Source of the DNA: Spinacia oleracea
Lineage: Eukaryota; Streptophyta; Magnoliopsida; Caryophyllales; Amaranthaceae
NCBI RefSeq assembly: GCF_020520425.1
Contig: NC_079492.1
Location: 143,224,361 to 143,288,360 of the forward strand
Reading direction: 5' to 3'
Length of the DNA stretch: 64,000 bases
Of the stretch, positions 1-13,589 are shown piece by piece. The stretch's first letter is position 1; every line of letters starts with the position of its first letter. A program made the position numbers and the translations under genes. A model generated the notes under the pieces. That model was not told where the DNA came from. It saw nothing but the letters and a program-made list of their open reading frames with translations, and ran no database searches.

Positions 1-846
1 TCATTTGCCCTACTGTTCTAATTACAATGACGAAAACCTCTATATTTTGACGAACTTAAAACTAAATTTACATTTTTGTTCTTATCTAATGAATTTGATA
101 TATGTTCTTTTTTAAAATGTATTTTAATTAACTGTCTCATAAAAACTTAAAAGAACAATCCGTGCAAATTTAAAAGAATAACCAATGTAGACTCAAAAGA
201 ACACTAGCTATTATATTAAAAAAAACAATCAATATAGAGTAAAAGAACAGTCCATGTAGACTTAAAAGAACACTAGGCATTAAAAGAACTATCAATGGAG
301 AGTTAAAAGAACAATCAGTGTAGATTTAAAAGAACATAAGAAAAAGAATATATAAGCGTACCTTGATCAACACTTGATCAACATTTATCAACAACATCAA
401 CATAAATCTTCAGAAATTGATCACAATCGTCTTGAATTTCATGCTTTGCTCCGATTTTCTTTCTACGAAAATTATCAAAATTGTATTTGTTCCTCTCCTG
501 AGAATTAGTATTCTCATTAATTCACTTATTCTCAAAAAACTAGAACAATACAACGAAAACTTGGAGAGAGAAGAAAGTAGAAATCGCATTTCACTCTTTC
601 TCTGTCTTAAAATCTCTATTTTGTTGAGAGAAAATAAAACCTCTCATCTTTCTCTCTCTAAAATGTGTTTCTAAAATTATGAAATGATGAATGATTGAGA
701 TTTTGGAGGACAAACATTATTTATATAGAATCTGAAAAAATAGAAAAATCAGATGAATAAGATATTCTAAAAGTGTGCAGGATGAGAACTGTGCACTTAT
801 TTTTTTTTTGTTCTTTTTTTCATAACATGTGTTCTTTTTTATAAAA
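1..846. promoter_or_regulatory. 5' flank/leader of the ULP1-like element
   Basis: There is no convincing gene here. About seven copies of AAAAGAACA lie between 143 and 345; this is the reverse complement of the TGTTCTTTT motif that fills the downstream introns. The motif switches to the TGTTCTTTT orientation after about 805. A CT-rich tract (590-660) ending in a TTTCTCTCTCTAAAA-like string precedes the coding part, and a closely similar leader occurs at 34860-35190. I infer the left terminal/leader region of a MULE-like element whose outer end lies outside the window. The short ORF at 417-674 has no recognisable domain. Confidence 0.45.
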
Positions 847-998
847 GTCTTCACAAGCAAAGGAAAGCATTGCAACAGCAACAGAAGATGGTGGAAGAAC
901 TACAAAGAAAGCTGATAGAATAGGAAAGAAAGCTGGAGATGATAGAACAAAAAAAGATGGTTGAGAAAGAATAGGAAGATAAAGAACAAAAAAATTCA

Positions 999-1917
999 AT
1001 GGAAGATCCTGAGAAGCAGAAAGAACCTGAAGAGGATGAGGATGAGGTAAAAGTTCCTAAAGAGCAGGATGAACCTGAGAGAAAACATGAAGCAGAAGAA
1101 ACAAACACGGAAACAGTTGTCGTGTTACAAAATGAAATGAAACAGAACTTAAAATTTATTGTGAGGTATCATCTGTATTTATTAATTCTATTTCATATTT
1201 ACATTGTAGTTGTTCTTTTTGTTTCTTAAACATACTTTTGCATTTCTGTTTTTACTAGAAGGAAGAAAAATGGACAAGAAGTTGCCGAAGAACCTCAAAA
1301 ACCAAAGGGGAAATCTAAGAAAACAATACCAAACAGAAAAAGAACAAGGTACCTTTATATAAATGGTGTTCTTTTTTTTTTTTTTTGCTCTGTTGTTCTT
1401 TTTGTTACTACTAATGTTCTTTTGTTTTGGTCAACAGAAGTCAAATGCCGAAGGAAGAATTTCCTAAGCTTATAAAAAAGGTGAAGAAGGAATTGGATGA
1501 TGCACACATGAAGAAGAACCTGTTTCCTGCAGAGAAAGTTCAAGAAGAAAAATTTTCCCCAATTTCTAAGAAGGGGAGAAGAGTTACTTTGACAAAGACC
1601 ACCACAACTAAGGTAAACTTCAAATTTCCCTCTTTGTGTTTTTTTTTTTACCTCAAATGTTATAAGAGGGATAAGTATTGTGTTTTGTATATAGAAATGT
1701 TCTTTTTTTTTTCTATCTGTTGTACTTTACACCCACATTTATGTTCTTTTTTCATTCAGAGAGGTGGCCAAAAAAAAAACAGATAGTAGTTTACTCTGAT
1801 TATGAAGACGAGGAAGGTGAAGAAGAAGGTGAAGAGGAAGGTGAAGAAGAAGAGGAAAGTGCACCTGTAATGAAGAAGGGAAAAGGAGTATCCGAGAAGG
1901 TCAAAGAATATCTCTAG
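999..1917 (+). pseudogene. Charged N-terminal exons of the ULP1-like gene
   Basis: The open parts read MEDPEKQKEPEEDEDE (from 999), a Lys/Arg-rich stretch ending near NRKRTR (to 1347), a Lys-rich exon from 1438 (SQMPKEEFPKLIKKVK), and a run of Glu/Gly repeats (1806-1855). The basic and acidic blocks resemble a nuclear-localised low-complexity region. The last exon of this group reads into a TAG at 1915-1917 with no obvious donor before it. No catalytic role can be assigned. Confidence 0.5.
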
Positions 1918-2084
1918 TTATTTGTTCTTTTTCATCCTTATTGTGTTCTTTTCCACCCTGTCTAATGTTCTTTTCTCTATGGCTATTTTTCTTTTTCATC
2001 CTTTTATTGTTCTTTTGCACCCTGACTAATGTTCTTTTCTGTTGTTTTCTTTTGCACCCTGCTGATGTTCTTTTCCATCCTTTC

Positions 2085-3209
2085 AGGGAGGTACAAAAGG
2101 TAAACAAATTGTTGTTGCTGATGAGATCATGGAGGATGTGGATGACGAGGAAGAAAATGCTTTGGTTGTTGCCAAACCAAAGGCTCAAGAAAAGAAACTG
2201 AATCTAAGGCAAACTCCGCAACTGATGATGCGATTCTTGAATGGAATTGCATCTAATTCTAATGCTGATGTAAGAAAACCACAAGCCATCATGGAGTTAG
2301 GATTTGGATCTCTTCTGCAACTTGACATCCCACAAAACGAAAATCCATTCCCATACGAGCTGGTTAAGAATTTCAACTCGTCCGACCAGACCTTACATCT
2401 AGGAAAATCTTCTCTTGATATTACCATAGAGGATGTATACCTGGTGTACGGTATACCTATTGGAGGAGCTCTGGTGGTTGAATGGACCGATGAACATGAT
2501 CCACAAGTCTTGAGGGTTTTTGCTGAATTTTGGGCGTAATGGTAAGTGAGGTCCGGATGCCCAAAATTGTAAACAATAATTGAAAAACTGATCAAAGACG
2601 AGACTCCAGTTGATGATAACTGGAAAAGATCTTTCCTAGTGGTTGCAGTTAACACCTGCATTAAATCCACTACTAATATATCGTTATACATCAAAATTCT
2701 TTTGTTCCTCGTTAATGTTCTTTTGTTTGCGTTTGATGTTCTTTTGTGGCTCATTAATATTTTTATTGTTCTTTTATTTGTTAGTTGAATTTCATGTTCT
2801 TTCTTTATCTGTCACTGTTCTTTTATCTATGTATGGTGTTCTTTTCATTTCCATTAATGTCCCATTGTTGTACTTTCCTTTATTTGGATTTTAGTTGTGT
2901 TCTTTTCTATTGTATTCAATGTTCTTTTCCTCGTCTTTCATTGTTCTTTTCTCTCTCTTTAATGTTCCTTTCTCTTCTATTAAATGTTCTATTTTCTTAT
3001 TATATTAAAAAACATAATTAATGTTCTTTTCTTTTATAATTTTCTGTTTCAAAAGCCAAACTTCAGATTCCTAGCAAGCACTGTTGACTTGGAGCAAGTG
3101 AGGAATTTGAATTGGTGCCAGTATGCCTACACCATCCTTCTTGGGACAGCTCAGTACTGGAATGTGGAACGTAGCAGATGGTTTGCTGGTCCACTACCAT
3201 TTCTAATGG
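2085..3209 (+). pseudogene. Conserved N-terminal domain exons of the ULP1-like gene
   Basis: The exon from about 2085 encodes RFLNGIASNSNADVRKPQ, then ELGFGSLLQLDIP, NPFPYELVKNF and DVYLVYGIPIGG. This is the domain that usually precedes the ULP1 protease in plant transposon-borne genes and resembles the plant-mobile-domain style of fold; I infer that from pattern only. It continues after three TAA codons (2537, 2543 and about 2570) to about 2690. The exon at 3055-3209 (PNFRFLASTVDLEQVRNL, then NWCQYAYTILLGTAQYW) ends at a GTAAAT donor. The TAA at 2543 also lies in a perfect GGTAAGTG donor string, so one change may have made both a stop and a splice site. Confidence 0.55.
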
Positions 3210-3469
3210 TAAATTTCAATCATTAAGCTAGCATTTCCCTTTTTTGTATATTACTTTCATCTAACTAACAAAAAATTATGTTGTTTTTGTCAAATTAGGT
3301 ATGTTATTTCGATCGGGTGCAGATCATGGAAGAGTAGCCTCCATGGAACTTCCCCCTAATTTCTCGTTGGACAAGAAATATGATAAGCAGCAGGGTACGC
3401 AATGACAATGCTACATGCTTCCGACATGGAGTGATTCTTGACTGAATTCAAGGTCCACCTGAGCTGTAA

Positions 3470-4905
3470 CTGTACAGGGAGGAGATCGAGCTGCTCAAAC
3501 AACAACAAACACTCAATCAACAACAACCACCACAACTTCTTCTTCAACTACCACAACAACCAGCAGCAAAACAACAACCACAATCATTGCAACAACCATA
3601 ACAACAACAACAACAACACCAAGAGAAACAACCACAACAGCAACAGCAACACCAACAACCTAACTGGTTCATGAATGATGTGCTTGAAGCACATCAAGGT
3701 GCTCCAGTGACTCAACTCGGCGATGACAAGGATATGCCACAGCAACAGGCACACCCCAGTGAGGAAGAAAAAGTCCTTTTTACAATTGAGGTAAAAATTA
3801 AATACACATAACGCAACCATTGCATTTATTTTTTGAACGTTTTTGTTCTAATGTTCTTTATCATACAACCTATGTTCTTTTACATCCTCAATATGTTCTT
3901 TTTTTACTACCATGTTGTTTTGCATTTTGTGTTTATGTTCTTTTTATCAACAACTAGTTCTTTACATTCTTGAACATGTTCTTTTATAAGTTTATTCATG
4001 TTATTTAAGCATGTTATTTTATTTCTTAAAAGATGTTCTTTTTATCAAGCAACTAGTTCTTTACATTCTTGAACATGTTCTTTTATAAGTTTAGGCATGT
4101 TATTTAAGCATGTTCTTTTATTTCTTAAAAGATGTTCTTTTGATCTTTAAGAATGTTTTTTAGCTCTTGATGCATGTGCTTTCAACACCCTCCCTTGTTA
4201 TTTTGTTTCATTCGAATTTTCTTTTTAATCATCCAGTCTTTAAATGATGTTCTTTATTTTTGTTATTGTTAAACAGGAATTCCATGCTGAATTCATTAAA
4301 ACCACTACTGAACTCAGTAGTGTGATGAACAAGTTCAACGACTTATTATCGTTGTCCAGAAAGTTCTTTGACACTACTAGTGATGTCAAAAAAAGTCTGC
4401 CATTCAATATGGCAAAAATGTGGTCAAAATGGCTCTGCAACTGAAATTTCAGTCAATTTCGAGAAGGGCAAGTCTACGCAAGAGGAGCAAGAAGGAAGGA
4501 ATACTGAGGAGATTGGTTCAATCCTCAGTCAAGACAAAGAATTTTTCAACTCGGACTACTTCACAATACTATTTGATGAAGCAGTACGAAAGGCAACAGT
4601 GGTAAATGAAAGAAAGGAAATAGAGGAATCTGAGGAAGTTTCATTAGATTTTCCACCATTTTTAACACCTCCGAATATGCCTTCCCAGCCTAATGTGGTT
4701 GGTGATTTGACATTGAAGCTTGGAATAGCTTCCGCTTCAAATCCTCCTCCCCAGGCACACGGCTATGAAGAGGAAATGAATTTGGAAGCAATCTTGGCAA
4801 ACAAAACTTTAATTGAACGTGATTTGAAGATAATTTCTGGGGAAAAGAAAGATGATGATGACAAACAACAACCACGTACAAAAAAAACTGAGTATGCGTT
4901 CTTTT
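3470..4905 (+). pseudogene. PolyGln and linker exons of the ULP1-like gene
   Basis: From 3482 the frame is CAA-rich (runs such as QQQTLNQQQPPQ), broken by a TAA at 3599-3601 where CAA is expected, and it continues through WFMNDVLEAHQGAPV to about 3790. After a motif-rich intron, an exon from about 4276 reads EFHAEFIKTTTELSSVMNKF, loses frame near 4410, and resumes in another frame to about 4893 (GSILSQDKEFFNSDYF and DLKIISGEKKDDDDKQQP). No catalytic motif is present. This is most likely the spacer between the N-terminal domain and the protease. Confidence 0.45.
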
Positions 4906-6082
4906 GAAACAGATTCACATGCACATGTATAATAAATAAGTGATTGTTTCTTTCATTATTCAGAGTGTTCTCTTATAAACCGTTATTTGTTCTTTTATTC
5001 ATTTAATTTGTTCTTTTTAATAATTCCGTGTCTTTATACAATTATTTAAGTGATCTTTTGTTTCTTTTATTCAGAATGTTCCTTTTATATATTTCTTTAT
5101 GTTCTTTTCTATCTTTAGTTTAATATCTTCCTACTTTTAATATTACTTATATGTTTTTTTTTCATTACACTTTTGTTCTTTAAGTCTACTCACAGTGTTC
5201 TTTTGTTCCTGCTCAAATGTTCTTTTCTTTTATCTGTTATATACAGAGAGCCTGAAAGTGTGAGATCAGATATGGAAGATTTAAACAAAGGACCTGCAGA
5301 AGGAAACCCAATGTCTCCAAGCTTTAGAACTAAAGAATCAGAGTTTAAGACTCCGACTGCCGTTGAGTTGCAGACTGAAATTGAAACTTCGTCTATGTTC
5401 CTGAAGTAAGACTACTGTATTTAATTATTACAAGTTATTTTTCGTTTATTTTTGAAAATATAATTTTTCATAATCATTTATAAAATGTTCTTTTCTTTCC
5501 GGTTTTTAGTTCTTTTTATCCTTAGTAAAATTTTCTTTTCTTTCCACTCTTTTAGCACTCCATCCGCTGTTTACTCGCAGACAGAAAATGCAACTCCATC
5601 TATGATCATGAAGTAAGAATACTACATTTTATTATTACAAGTTATTTTTTGTTTATTTTGAAAATATATTTTTTCATAATCATTTATAAAATGTTCTTTT
5701 CTTTCCTCTTTTTTGTTCTTTTTATTGTTAGTCTGTATACTTTTTTTCCCTCTAATATGTTCTTTTTACTTTATAATGTCTTTGTTTTCATTAGTGAGGA
5801 AGAGGATCCAGATATGGTACAAGTACCTGAAGTTGTTAAGAGAAAGAAAAATGTTCCTATTAATTGTTATTGTCACCCTTCTTAACTCAGTATTCACACC
5901 TACTGATTGAGGAAGATGAGTTGGATCAAAAAGAAAAGGACATGCGATGCTTACTTGATTATGCATTTGGAGAGGGAAGACCAACGTAAGTATTTTTATA
6001 CTATTACTAGTATTTTAATGTAGATGTTCTTTTTGAACCATTTAATGTTCTTATGACAATATTATTTTCATTCTTAAAACAG

Positions 6083-7331
6083 CCAGGTGTTGTACACTGA
6101 TGATTGGTATATAGTTACCAGAGAAGAGTTTCAAACCCTAGGTATATATTTAATTATTGAAATTTTAAATGTTCTTTTAAATGTTGTTGGTGTTCTTTTA
6201 ATTTTATTTTTGTTCTTTTCCTTTAAAACAGCTCCAGATGTCTGGGTGATGAATAATGTTATCGACACTTTTGCAAGAATACTGAATGGTGATCCAGATC
6301 AAAGTGTCAAGAGTAACTTCAAATTCTATTTCTCGACAATTCCTTTTGTAAGTTTTAAGAGCACTAAAAATTCATTTTTCCTATTTCTTCAGTTATTTTT
6401 ATTATATAGTATATTTACAATTATTTTTTCCTGTGAAGAATATGCTATGCCAAAATGATCTGTATGCTGGATCATAGGATAGCCAAGCAACCGAGGAGAA
6501 ACGATTGGAAAATTTTATTGCAAGTGTAAGGCATGAGTATGCAACCGCTGGGGTTAAGTCTTTAAATTCCATCTGGTAAAATTATAAAATTGTTCTTTTC
6601 TTTCTCTTCATATGTTCATTTTCCTTTGTCTAATGTTCTTTTCTCTGCTTGTAGTTGTTCTTTCCGGTGTGGTCTGGTGATCATTTTTATTTGATTTTAA
6701 TAAACCAAAAGTCAAAGAAGGTGGAGATCATTGACAATCTCACTTTACCTGAAGAACTAACATATGATGATAAGTATAAGGCATTTGCAGACAGAACTGT
6801 AAGTCTATTTGCAGAAATTCATCTTATATATATTATTTTGTACTTTTGTACTTTTGTAATTTTGTTCTTTTCTTTGTTATTGTTTGTTCTTTTACTAAGT
6901 TATATTGTTCTTTTTGCATGCGGATCCTTTCAGTTTGAAGCATGGACAATATTTGCAGTACAAGAGGGACATCCATTGAGGAAGGCACAAATTTCGCAAT
7001 ATGAAAAGGTGTTGCTTGAGATGCCATGGAAAAATAGAATAAACAAGACTGATTGTGGGGTATATGCAATGAGGCATATGGAAACCTACAAAGGCAACCA
7101 GTCTTGGAATAGTGGCTTCAAAAACACAGATGAAGATGTAAGTAAATTTTGAATTTATGTACTTGTATTATTTTAAAATATATTCTTCTAATAATGCACT
7201 ATTATTTGTTTTTAGAAGGACTATATTTGCAAGCTAAGAATGCGGTACGGTGGAGAAACCTTACACTCCCTCTGAACAAAAGGCATGAGCTAATGTATTT
7301 GGCATTGAAGAGAGCTAATCAAGTAGAATAG
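6083..7331 (+). pseudogene. ULP1 C48 protease catalytic exons
   Basis: Exons near 6083-6140, 6231-6343, 6655-6798, 6934-7139 and 7217-7331 give the C-terminal catalytic domain. Visible are DDWYIVTREEFQTLG, VWVMNNVIDTFARILN, VWSGDHFYLILINQKS, EIIDN and TDCGVYAMRHMETYKG, and the frame ends in KRHELMYLALKRANQVE. The His-Asp-Cys triad and the Gly after the Cys are kept, so the catalytic core itself looks undamaged. Introns between exons contain repeated TGTTCTTTT. By family this is a de-SUMOylase/SUMO-maturase-like fold; activity of transposon-borne copies is unknown. Confidence 0.65.
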
Positions 7332-8186
7332 TTGGTGTGTTCATGAAGGCAGGAACATAGTTATTTTTTATTGGAAGTATACCTTTGAAAACAATGGTTT
7401 ATTATGTAGATATCAGTGTAGTTATATTGAAGTTATGGGTTGTTCTTTTGAACATGTGTCGTGTTCTTTCCTGAACAATTAGATGTTCTATTAGTTGCAG
7501 ATATGAATCCTGTCTAGATAGTTTGGATATTTTAAGCAAGTATTTCAATTAAAGGTTTAACAGTTGTTCTTTTACTCTTTTAACATGTTCCTTTCATTCC
7601 TGTAACATGTACTTCTATATTATGGGGCACGTTCTTTCCATTCCAATATTCTTTTATTCTCTTTTAGCATGTTCTTTTCACATTTGAAGCATTTAAGCAT
7701 GTACTTATATGCAATAATTTTGCATTGTAATAATATATATTGTAATTGCACAAAAAGTAAAACAAAAATAAAAATACATACAATTAAAAATTCTCATTTC
7801 AAAATATTGATTGAGCGAAACATCAGTAGCCCGTAATAACATAAGCATCACATAAAAATCTACATAAAAGAACATTAATGAGAATAAAAAAAATGATAAA
7901 AAAACAACAAATTGAAAACCAAAATATTACCAATCGTGAAATGAATCTACAAAGGATGTATGTGTACTCCAAAATAATCATCTGGAATAAAAGTTTTCAA
8001 CTGTGAATTTGAAGATACTGGATGAACCAAGACACCACCAACGGGTAGGTTTATGATACGCTGGATAAAACAAAGAACAAAACAGGGGTCAAAAAGAACA
8101 TTTTAGGGATGTAAAAGAACATAAACCAAGTTGAATAGAACATGTTAAACTGAAAGTAAAAGAACATAAAGAACAACAAAATTACA
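7332..8186. other. 3' flank of the ULP1-like gene, no gene
   Basis: AT-rich sequence with TGTTCTTTT-type words up to about 7680. The orientation then flips to AAAAGAACA near 7863, 8092, 8111 and 8157. The flip mirrors the left flank (143-345), so this may be the other flank of the same element. It is cut by the truncated Copia element at about 8187. No coding feature is seen. Confidence 0.4.
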
Positions 8187-8420
8187 CCCGTTAGTGTCAA
8201 GAGTGCCAAGATATATCAAATTCTTCGTTAGTTCCGGAACATAACGAACTTTAGTTAAGGTTCTCACAATACCATCAAACATTTTGATGGCTACCGTCCC
8301 AATTCCAATCACCTTGCACGTTGCATTGTTTCCCATGGTGACATTACCTTCATTATACTCCTCATAGGAGTTAAAGAGATCCTTGTTGGGGGTCATATGA
8401 AACTAGCAACCCGAATCCAA
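8187..8420 (-). pseudogene. Copia retropepsin/pre-integrase fragment
   Basis: Reading on minus, DSGC is followed by a TAG and then FHMTPNKDLFNSYEEY. This matches the retropepsin active-site region (DSG, then HMTP) of Copia polyproteins. It continues GNNATCKVIGIGTVAIKMFD and LTKVRYVPELTKNLIYLGTL and stops being retrotransposon-like at about 8187. The TAG replaces a residue inside the active-site segment, so the protease is dead. Confidence 0.7.
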
Positions 8421-8737
8421 ATTTCATTCATCCTTACCCTTGATTCTTCCACGAGTGGAAACCAATGCACCATTATCCCTATCGGTATCTACATAGATAG
8501 TCTCGGTGGTAGCATGAGGTTCTTTGCCCTTTTCGGACTTACCATTGCCTCCCGATTGTTTCTTTTTCCACTTCTAACATTCCGTCTTAATGTGGTCTTT
8601 AATGTGAAAATAATTGCAAGGCTTGTTACGGTTAGGATTCTGTTTCTTTGACTTGGACCGACCCTTATTCTTTCCCCCCATTACCACCATTACTAGTAGA
8701 AGTCTTCTCATGATTTCTACCCCTCACAAATAATCCA

Positions 8738-9290
8738 TCATTGATTATCAATTAAGTCCCTTTGGGTCAAAGCATCTCTAACATCATCAATACTCAAGTC
8801 ATCTCTACCATACAAGATAGTTTCACGAAAATGTTTATAGGATGGTGGTAATGAACATAACAAGTAAATTGCAAGATCCTCATCATCTAAAACAACATCA
8901 ATAACCAATCGAAAAGAACACATCTAAATGAGAGTTAAGAGAATTACCTTCCTCAAGTCGAAGATCATAGAGTCTACTCTTGAGTAGTAGACGACTGATG
9001 ACACTTTTAGCCATATAAAGAGCCTCCAACTTCGACCATAGATCATCGTTGTTTTCCTCCTTGGCAACTTCCCTCAATACTTCATTCGAGAGGCAAATTT
9101 GTATCTCCGATAAAGCCTTCAAATCAATCTCCTCCCACTTCTCTTCCGTCATGGTAGTGAGTTTCTTATCCTTCCCTTCAAGAGCCTTGTGCACACCATT
9201 TTGTATCAAAATAGCTTTCATTTTCAATTGCCAAAGGCCAAAGTTGATTGACCTATCAAACTTCTCAATATCCAACTTCATTGTCGACAT
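8738..9290 (-). pseudogene. Copia gag (UBN2 type), frameshifted
   Basis: The ATG at 9290 opens MSTMKLDIEKFDRSINFGLW, then QICLSNEVLREVAKE and MAKSVISRLLLKSRLYDLRL, the hallmark order of Copia gag of the UBN2/retrotran_gag_2 family. The frame shifts near 8900 and continues as LAIYLLCSLPPSYKHFRETI to 8738. This would be the capsid-like structural protein of the virus-like particle. A zinc knuckle follows at about 8571-8612 on the minus strand, but its second Cys is replaced by Phe (CNYFHIKDHIKTEC). Confidence 0.75.
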
Positions 9291-9340
9291 GAGTATTCAA
9301 TACTCCCCAAGAAATCAAACAAACAACCCAAACACAACAG

Positions 9341-9352
9341 TCTTGATACCAA
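9341..9352 (-). other. Primer-binding site of the Copia element
   Basis: The minus strand reads TTGGTATCAAGA immediately inside the LTR, close to the initiator Met-tRNA complement TGGTATCAGAGC used by Copia elements. Confidence 0.65.
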
Positions 9353-9353
9353 T

Positions 9354-10097
9354 TGTTATGAATGAAAAACCCTTTTGGGATTGAATGTTGATTTGTATGA
9401 CAAATTTAATGTTGGAATAATGAGAAGAAATAAATGAATTAAAACAATACACAAAGATTTAAGGTGGTTCACTCTTTAATGAGCTACATCCACCATGGGG
9501 GAGGGTTTGGAGCTTGTATTACTCTTCAATGGAGAAATGATTACAAAGAGGAATTCTCAAAGGTGAAGCAGAGAGAATTCTATGTATGCTTAGATCTAGG
9601 TTTTCAACCTCACATGTGTTTCTCTCTCTTCATATTGAAAATCTCATTACATTTGGTATTTATAGTGTTAGACATCAAAAAAATCTAAGGGACAAGAAAA
9701 GGCACGTCGATTGAACCTTGCGGAGAAGAAAACAGTTCACCCGCAGGGTTCGGTCGAACCTTTAAAGGGTTCGGCCGAACCAAGCTCAGGCCGAACTTAC
9801 CCAAAGTTCGTGCGAACCTCCAAAATCTCAAAGCTACTGACTCTCTTCAAGTTCGGTCGAACCATCTAAGAGTTCGACCGAACTTCCAGCAGGTTCGGCC
9901 GAACTTCCCCTGCTTCATGATAGCTTCTCGTAAAATAGTCATAACTCCCTCATTTCTCATCCAAAATGAGCTTATGACCATTCGTTGGAAATATATTGAG
10001 CCAAAATTTCACCTCCAACTTGAATCAACTCAATATAATGAGTAGATCATGAGATATGTCAATTTTAAGTCACACCTTCCACTATAACACCCTAACA
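9354..10097 (-). repeat. 5' LTR of the Copia element (744 bp)
   Basis: On + it starts TGTTATGAATG and ends CACCCTAACA, so the ends form the inverted pair TGTTA/TAACA typical of LTRs. A TATAAATA box on minus lies at about 9657-9664. Upstream of it (9735-9910) is a cluster of at least six near-palindromic words of the type GGTTCGGTCGAACC. No second LTR copy is present in the window. Confidence 0.75.
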
Positions 10098-10127
10098 TCC
10101 TTCAAGGAAGATTCGAGACACACATAA

Positions 10128-12520
<2,393 letters not shown>

Positions 12521-13200
12521 CTAAAAATGAGTTATATAAGCTTATTTAGGAGAAACTCAATCAACGAAATCAGAGAAGCTCATTAGAATAATAGAAATAA
12601 ATTATTAAATTGTATATTATTAAAAAATTTCATAATTATAAATTATTGTTTACGAGTAATTAATAGGACTTCGTAAACAAATATAGTAACATTCGTGCAT
12701 TGCACGAGTACTAAGCTAGTTTTAACTATTTGAGGGATTAGATTTTAAATCTTTAAAACTGGTCGTTTAGCAGGTTATTGGCAAAAATCAGTTTTTATTT
12801 GCTGTCGTTTCGATCGAAGTTTGACCTGGGGTATTCAAAACACATTCTAAAATAAATAATTATCAACAACAAAATTAAAAATACATTCTAAAATATTGCA
12901 AAATCATTCACTTAAATTTCATTTTTATGAATATCTTCTTCAGTATTCTGTCATATTAAACATAGAGTACTCGAAAACCATTAATCCACATTGTTTGAAT
13001 TTTAACCCTAATAGTTTAGATATATCAGGTAATAGCTTTTCTGTTTTTTAAACTTCATTTATTTTTCTTAAACATAATTTGTTAAGAGTATTGTTATGAA
13101 TATTAACATTACATTTATTATTAACTATTAATTATTAATTATTAATTATTTAATTATTTAATTATTATTTAATTATTATTATTTGTTATTTGTTATATAT
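12521..13200. other. AT-rich spacer with a Helitron-like 3' end
   Basis: No gene is seen. At 12694-12706 a CGTGCATTGCACG hairpin is followed ten bases later by CTAG (12716-12719) and T, the standard 3' end of a plant Helitron on +. The 5' end was not found. The UGE copy lies just upstream, so it could be cargo of this Helitron, but that is inference. The rest is AT-rich, ending in ATTATTTA-type low complexity (13100-13200). Confidence 0.4.
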
Positions 13201-13202
13201 TA

Positions 13203-13566
13203 CTCCCTCCATTCCTTTTTGTTCTTCTCGTTTGTATTTCGGGCGTTCCTATATGTTCTTCCATTTCCTTTTTTGGACATACCTTTTTACCACAAAATTC
13301 CCCACCATCCCTTATTTAATTCATTCATATTTCCTTATTCACCCACCCAACTCCACTTTTATAATTTTTTATTACTTTATTAAAAATATCTTCTCTCTAT
13401 TTCATTTCTTTATTACTTTCCTTTACTATTTTATTACTTTCCTTTACTACATTATTACTTTCTCTTACATTCAATCATTACTCTCACACCCAATCATTAC
13501 AAGATTCCATTTTCTTAATTTCCACACCATTTCCCAAACGGGAAGAACATAAAGGAACAAAGGGAG
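13203..13566. mobile_element. Stowaway-like MITE (364 bp)
   Basis: The terminal inverted repeats are CTCCCTCCATTCCTTTTTGT on the left and the complement of AAAGGAACAAAGGGAG on the right. A TA duplication flanks the element (13201-13202 and 13567-13568). This is the Tc1/mariner-derived Stowaway pattern. The ORFs inside carry no domain. Confidence 0.8.
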
Positions 13567-13589
13567 TACAATAGTTCTTAATAATAATT

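Larger units (their letters stand above)
847..7331 (+). pseudogene. ULP1-like (C48) protease gene of a Kaonashi/MULE-type element, decayed
   Basis: A multi-exon gene on +. In order: a Glu/Lys-rich N-terminal part (exons near 850-1164, 1259-1347, 1438-1612, 1760-1917), a conserved domain (2085-2690 and 3055-3209), a polyGln segment (3470-3790), a linker (4275-4890), short exons (5250-5405, 5565-5612, 5795-5990), and a C-terminal protease (6083-7331). Its triad is visible: His in SGDHFYL (about 6680), Asp in EIIDN (about 6735) and Cys in TDCGVYAMRH (about 7050). Plant genes with this layout are carried by Mutator-like elements; ULP1 proteases cut SUMO-type modifiers. In-frame stops at 921, 972, 2537, 2543 and 3599, plus frameshifts, make this copy a probable pseudogene. 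Exon limits are my reading of GT-AG sites. Confidence 0.7.
8187..10097 (-). mobile_element. Truncated Copia retrotransposon (5' LTR, PBS, gag, start of protease)
   Basis: The element runs leftwards. Its 5' LTR is 9354-10097, followed by a Met-tRNA-like primer-binding site (9341-9352), gag from 9290, and a protease/pre-integrase fragment ending about 8187. Integrase, reverse transcriptase, RNase H and the 3' LTR are missing. At the left breakpoint the sequence changes abruptly to AAAAGAACA-type repeat of the ULP1 element. Confidence 0.8.
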
